Assembly (NCBI GenBank): GCA_946811185.2
Contig: OX328113.1
Span: 6,200,001 to 6,264,000 of the forward strand
Length of the DNA stretch: 64,000 nt
DNA from: Hippopus hippopus
Taxonomy: Eukaryota; Mollusca; Bivalvia; Cardiida; Cardiidae
Reading direction: 5' to 3'
Shown here piece after piece: positions 59,479 through 64,000 of the stretch. Each line of letters starts with the position of its first letter. Position 1 is the first letter of the stretch. The notes under the pieces are model-generated. The model was not told where the DNA came from and did not search any database. It was given only the letters and a program-made list of their open reading frames with translations. The translations under genes and the position numbers were made by a program.

Positions 59479-60428
59479 GGCGTAGCGTCCATAATGCACA
59501 ATACGCAAGTGCGTAATGTAAACAAAGGCGTAGCGTCCCTAGCGCACAATACGCAAGTGTGTAATGTAAACAAAGGCGTAGCGTCCCTTACACACAATAC
59601 GCAAGTGTGTAATGTAAAGTAAGGCGTCGCGTTCCTAACGCACGATACGCAAGTGTGTAATGTAAAGAAAGGTGCAGCGTCCCTAACGCACGATACGCAA
59701 GTGTGTAATGTAAAGAAAGGTACAGCGTCCCTAACGCACGATACGCAAGTGTGTAATGTAAAGAAAGGCGAAGTTTCCCTAACGCACAATACGCAAGTGT
59801 GTAATGTAAAGAAAGGCATAGCGTCCCTAACGCACAATACGGGAGTGCGTAATGTAAAGAAAGGCGTAGCGTTCCTGACGCACAATACGCAGTTGCGTAA
59901 TGTAAGAAAAGGCGTAGCGTCCCTTACTCACAATACGGGAGTGTGTAATGTAAGAAAAGGTGTTGCATATCTCACGCAGAATACACAAGTGCGTAATGTA
60001 AAGAAAGGCGAAGCGTCCCTAACGCACAATACGGGAGTGTGTAATATAAAGAAAGGTGAAGCATCCCTAATGCAAAATACGGGAGAGTGTAATGTAAAAG
60101 AAAGGCATAGCGTTCCTAATGCACAATACGCAAGAGTGTAATGTAAGAAAAGCGTAGCGTCCCTGAGGCACAATACTGAAGAGTGTAATGTAAGAAAGGC
60201 GTAGCGTCCCTAAGGCACAATACGCAAGAGTGTAATGTAAGACGTAGCGTCCCTAAGGCACAATACGCAAGTGCGTAATGTAAGAAAGGCGTAGCGTCCC
60301 TTACTCACAATACGGAATGTGTAAAGTAAGAAAAGGTGTAGTATATCTCACGCACAATACGCTAGTTCGTTATGTAAAGGAAGGCGTAGCGTCCCTAACG
60401 CGCCGTAGGCATGTGCGTATTGTAGAAA
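59479..60428. repeat. 48-bp minisatellite, ~20 units
   Basis: Unit GGCGTAGCGTCCCTAACGCA then CAATACGCAAGTGTGTAATG then TAAAGAAA, with about 20 diverged copies. Since 48 is 16 codons, several frames stay open for up to 160 residues on both strands. The resulting repetitive peptides have no start context or splice support, so I do not call a gene. Confidence 0.85.
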
Positions 60429-60960
60429 AAATGGGAATTGGCGAAACATTTATAGAACAACTCCATCCTCATAATTAAGCCTAAAACTGCTAAAGAAATT
60501 GAAATTTTCAACCGATAGTAAAAAGCCAAATATTCCTATTTCATCCTATATCTTTTCGACAGAAAATCTCAGTGTATCAGACAGTGTAGACCATGATCAG
60601 ACTACTGGTCCTTTAACATGTAGAAAATCTACAAATAGCAAAAAGTATCGACCCACGTCTGCGCGGACTTTTAATTTTAGCATTTTAATGCTAATAATCA
60701 GCATTTTCTCCTTTTCTCTTAATTTTTTTTCCCAAATGCCTTCTTCCTCGGGGTCCAAAAATCAGGGGGATGTTTAATAAAGTGTTAATTTCAATATATG
60801 GAGTCTAAACCGTAGTTTGTCCAGTTTGTTATTCAAATTCAGAAGCATAAAGATAAAGTTGAAAAGTTTAATACATTGTGCAAATAATAGGAAGACACCT
60901 TTGAGTGCGAGTTTTGTTAACTCTTTACTTTATAATGTTTTTTTTTTCTCTCTGGCCCCT
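60429..60960. other. Repeat fragments, no gene
   Basis: A family C fragment (60480-60600), a family B fragment (60600-60665) and a family A fragment (60690-60790). Confidence 0.5.
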
Positions 60961-61183
60961 CGCTATCTCCTTCTCCCGCTCTCTGTCCGTCTTCTCTGTC
61001 TGTCTATCTGTCTATCTTTCTGTCTGTCTGTCTCCTCTCTCTTCCCCCTCGCTCTCCCTCTTCCCTCTCGTATGCTCGCCAGCATTTTCTACTCTGTTTG
61101 TCTGTCTGTCTGTCTCTCTCTCTCTCTGTCTCTCTCTTTCCCCCTCGTTCGCTCGCCAGAATTTTCTACTCTGTCTCTGTCTC

Positions 61184-61214
<31 letters not shown>

Positions 61215-61220
61215 CTCTCT
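60961..61220. repeat. (CTGT)n/(CT)n microsatellite
   Basis: Alternating CTGT and CT runs interrupted by two direct segments, CGCTCGCCAGAATTTTCTAC and TATGCTCGCCAGCATTTTCT, which echo the family A core. Frames through it are low-complexity Leu/Ser/Cys. Confidence 0.8.
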
Positions 61221-61434
61221 CTGTCATCAGTTTTTTCTCCTTTAACTCCGCAATATTTTCTACCCTACGAAAGACAAATGCCATTCTTTGAGCCCCGTTT
61301 AATATTTCGTCTGGAAATTCTTCAGTTTGGACGGATATAAAATTTTATTGTCTGGTTGCTTTCCCATTGTGACAAAATTATAAAGTAGGCCTACAATGTC
61401 CATCGCTGAGATGTGACAGATTCAAGTAGAAAAA

Positions 61435-61630
61435 AATATATACTATCCCGTGTTTTAAAGACCCTGTTTAAGCTTTTGAAAACATCGTAGGAAAAGGAGA
61501 AATGCTGGTAACCAGCATTTTCTCCTTTTCCCACGATGTTTTCTGCCCTATCAACGACAGATCCAACAATTAGAGCCACATTTGAGTTATTGTTTGGAAA
61601 TAATTTCAAATTAGACAAGGCTCAAGCAGG
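61435..61630. repeat. Family A MITE
   Basis: Core palindrome at 61479-61541, in which one arm lacks one A (GGAGAAATGCTGG). The left end is degraded. Confidence 0.65.
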
Positions 61631-62110
61631 TATATTGTCCACGTGTAAGTAGTTTAACACCTAGCATTAAACAACAGAGAATTGTCCGAGCCTGGGCTTG
61701 AACTTCGAACCCCTAGATGGAAGAAAATCAAGTTGGACAGAATGTAACACTGCTGAAGAGATACCACTCATAAAAATCATAAAAAGGCATTGATTGATTG
61801 ATTGATTGATTGATTGACTGACTGACTGCCTGACTGACTGACTGACTGACTGACTTGACTGACTTGAGTGAGTGAGTGACTGACTTGACTGACTGACTGA
61901 CCGACCGACCGACTGACTGACTGATTATATGGTGTTTAACGTCGTTTTCAAAATTATTTTAGTTATATAGTAGCTGACAGAGCATCTATCCATGCTTTCC
62001 TGGAGTTTCTGTTTCCAGTATTTCGCACAGTATTTTTGCCAAGCCACTGGCTGCTTTCTCACATAACCATCGTCGAAACAATTATCAACGGTGAGAGAGG
62101 AACGATGCAT
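61631..62110 (-). repeat. (GACT)n microsatellite and SINE body
   Basis: A SINE in reverse orientation spans about 61925-62110. Its (ATTG)n tail is expanded into the ATTG/ACTG microsatellite at 61791-61922, a clear case of SINE-tail microsatellite growth. Confidence 0.7.
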
Positions 62111-62740
62111 ATCTTGAAAATTTTCTCGACTTGTTACAATGTTTCCCAAAGACTTAAATAGAAGACTCGATTCACGAGGAAATCAGTTAATGAGGGAAAG
62201 AGAAAAAATATGATACGTACCTTTTAATATTTCCTACAGTACTTCGATTATTCCAGTAAAATCTATTTATAGTAAAAACCGTGTATTTCATCCCATTCGT
62301 AACGCGTTAGGTGAAACTCTTCTTATATAGAATAACGGTATAGAAATTAGAAATGTCAATCGACCGGCGCTTGCCTGGATCCAATTTTTCGTACACGATT
62401 TGAAGACTTGTCCTATTTTGAGTACATAAAGCAAAACGCAGGTCAAAATGCGTACAGACAAAACTGAGCAATGAAAATATTGAGACAACGGATGAACGCA
62501 CCAAGAGATAGGAATTTTTCCATTTTTTCACAAAGTTTTTAAGTCAATTCTGAGCCGTCCAAATACGATTGAATCAGGTTAAAGGGTAAGAAATAAAAAG
62601 TTCAATAGCCTATTGAAACAGGCGTAGCCTATATACTAAAACCGCAGCTATTGTATAGAGCGTAGCGCCCAGTCGATGCTATTCAAAATGAAATAAAATG
62701 ATCGATCCCTACTTTTTAACACGTTATACATAATACCTCT
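62111..62740. other. No gene seen
   Basis: No splice-supported frame. A TATATACTAAAACC/GGCGTAGCC segment near 62620-62660 is unassigned. Confidence 0.4.
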
Positions 62741-63130
62741 CCAAACATTTTTTTTCGAGTCAAAGCAGATGATCTTTTGAAAACATTGCGGCAAAAGGAG
62801 AAATTGCTCGTCACGAGCAATTTCTCCTTTTGCCGCAATATTTTCATATGTATTCGTGTATTAAACTCTCAATTCGAGTTTAGTGTCGTTATTTGGGGCA
62901 AAAAAGGGTGGGAGGTGACAGTCGTAGACTGCGGCAAATTCATTTAGGCAGGTTATGGTACATACATAAACTCTTCACCAAACGACAAAATTGTGGACCT
63001 GTCCATATTGAACGCATTTGCAGACAACATAGTTAAAAGGTAGAAAAACATTGTGAGAAAATGAGAAATGCAGGTTACCAGCATTTACTCCTATTCTCTC
63101 AAAGTTTTCGGAAACATATGAACTATGAAG
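62741..63130. repeat. Two variant family A copies
   Basis: At 62761-62846 the core palindrome has changed on both arms together (GCAAAAGGAGAAATTGCTCG and its exact complement). A second, decayed copy spans about 62965-63130. Confidence 0.65.
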
Positions 63131-63511
63131 GGCGTTGACATTTGACCGCAGCGCGAAAATAAAAATCGGCTCACGACACTTTCACAAGCAACAGTTCCTG
63201 TTGCATGAACTTGTGAGAAAAAAGGAGACTGACTTAAATTGCCCTGACCTTTTCTCTTAAAAACATAGACAAGAAACATGAAATGGTTTTGACAACTAAC
63301 CACTCGTACCTGGCAGTTTTATGTGCTGTGCAAAAAAAAAAAACATGCACAACATGCGCGCATGCAGAGACATAAAAGATGTAACATGATACCAAAATTT
63401 TCCCATAAATAATCTTATAAATGTTTGAAGTATTTAGAAATTACCCAATCAAATATAACAAGATGTAAGAATTACTAATAATAAAAATAAGAAAATAATA
63501 CAATAAATAAA
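63131..63511. other. No gene seen
   Basis: AT-rich sequence without recognisable features. Confidence 0.4.
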
Positions 63512-63600
63512 ATGGCAAGGCTAAGGATTGAACCTCTGACATCCAGGACTGAAAAATGCTTTCTTGCAGTGGTCTTACGCACTGCACTATTGAACCAGTT
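63512..63600 (-). repeat. tRNA-like repeat
   Basis: The minus-strand order is TGGTTCAATAGTGCAGTGCG (A-box-like) and GAGGTTCAATCC (B-box). The stems do not form a full cloverleaf that I can support, so it is a SINE head or tRNA pseudogene. Confidence 0.5.
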
Positions 63601-64000
63601 GAATATGACCTGAAAAATTAACATATACTAACTCCCCCCCACGTCCTCCACGCATGCGCAGAATGCTTTGAAAAAAAGAAAATGGCGCCCAAAATAATGA
63701 TGAAAACAGTGAACAAAAACCGGCGAAAAAGTGGATTTAAGGTCTTCTTTGAAGGCCGATATACAGTCCTTGGCAAAGTGGGATGCATTAACCATCCACA
63801 TGCCAGAATTCGCCAACAATGGGCTAAAGTTTAGGAAAACAGGGTGGCAGAAGACCTTGTTTTGGTGTTTTGTAGCACCTGCCAGGGTTCACTCCCCTTG
63901 ATTCGATTTGCTTTTCTAGATCAGGCCAGCCTCCATACTGCACATTGATACTTTGAATATGCTAAGATAATCGATGGACAGTGTAAAAATCCCCATAAAA
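63601..64000. other. No feature supported
   Basis: Contains CACGCATGCGCAGAATGC and AAAATGGCGCCC near 63650-63690, which look promoter-like (GC-rich, in an otherwise AT-rich area). I see no exon to attach to it before the window ends. Confidence 0.3.

Noticed and set aside
59415..60173. Long open frames on both strands over the 48-bp array
   Set aside because: They follow the 16-codon repeat unit, have no start or splice context and appear in opposing frames, so they are products of the minisatellite.
59479..60428. CRISPR-like array
   Set aside because: Units are contiguous diverged copies without unique spacers, in a eukaryotic genome.
61012..61291. Leu/Ser/Cys-rich frames up to 142 aa
   Set aside because: They are translations of the CTGT/CT microsatellite.

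Overview
The window is a piece of a repeat-rich animal genome, most likely a bivalve mollusc. This rests on split genes with GT-AG introns, a divergent Cys-loop receptor, tRNA-derived SINEs ending in (ATCA)n, and several families of palindromic MITE-like repeats; the species call is inference. Most of the 64 kb is intron or intergenic DNA built from those repeats. Host coding sequence supported by the sequence: (i) a plus-strand C2H2 zinc-finger gene (2068-9724) with one internal two-finger exon followed by three alternative terminal finger exons, all phase 1; (ii) a two-exon secreted basic peptide precursor (19183-21687) ending in a possible amidated peptide; (iii) an intronless Cys-loop ligand-gated channel subunit (26396-27661) with a duplicated 5' fragment upstream; (iv) a four-exon minus-strand CYYR1/shisa-like membrane protein (56395 down to 31755).

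The remarkable object is a 14,085-bp element at 36328-50412, inserted in the ~21-kb third intron of gene (iv). It interrupts a MITE copy and is flanked by a clean 6-bp target duplication (GACGAC). It starts AGTAGT and ends ACTACT, carries a 56-bp hairpin at each tip, and has long nested inverted-repeat arms (2.5 kb left, 4.2 kb right). Its core encodes an intact 1,349-aa protein-primed family B DNA polymerase of the Polinton/adintovirus/bidnavirus type. I see no integrase, hexon, penton, packaging ATPase or protease.

The other element genes are unfamiliar: a zinc-knuckle protein with a duplicated domain (280 aa), a coiled-coil protein with a basic tail (220 aa), a 218-aa protein, and several 46-104-aa proteins. 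Three of the small ones carry Cys-rich zinc-binding-like motifs.

The element's most unusual property is its regulation. Its small genes end in sequences that match replication-dependent histone mRNA 3' ends: a 6-bp stem with a TTTC loop, an AACCA-type 3' flank, and a GAAAG purine block exactly 13 nt downstream. Several of these genes share a promoter cassette with an E2F-type GCGGGAAA, a perfect CRE (TGACGTCA), nearby CCAAT boxes, a TTCAATCCTCC element and a TATA box. The long core genes instead run into AATAAA signals. I infer that this is a mobile element whose small genes are expressed through the host S-phase/histone mRNA pathway, matched to its own DNA replication.
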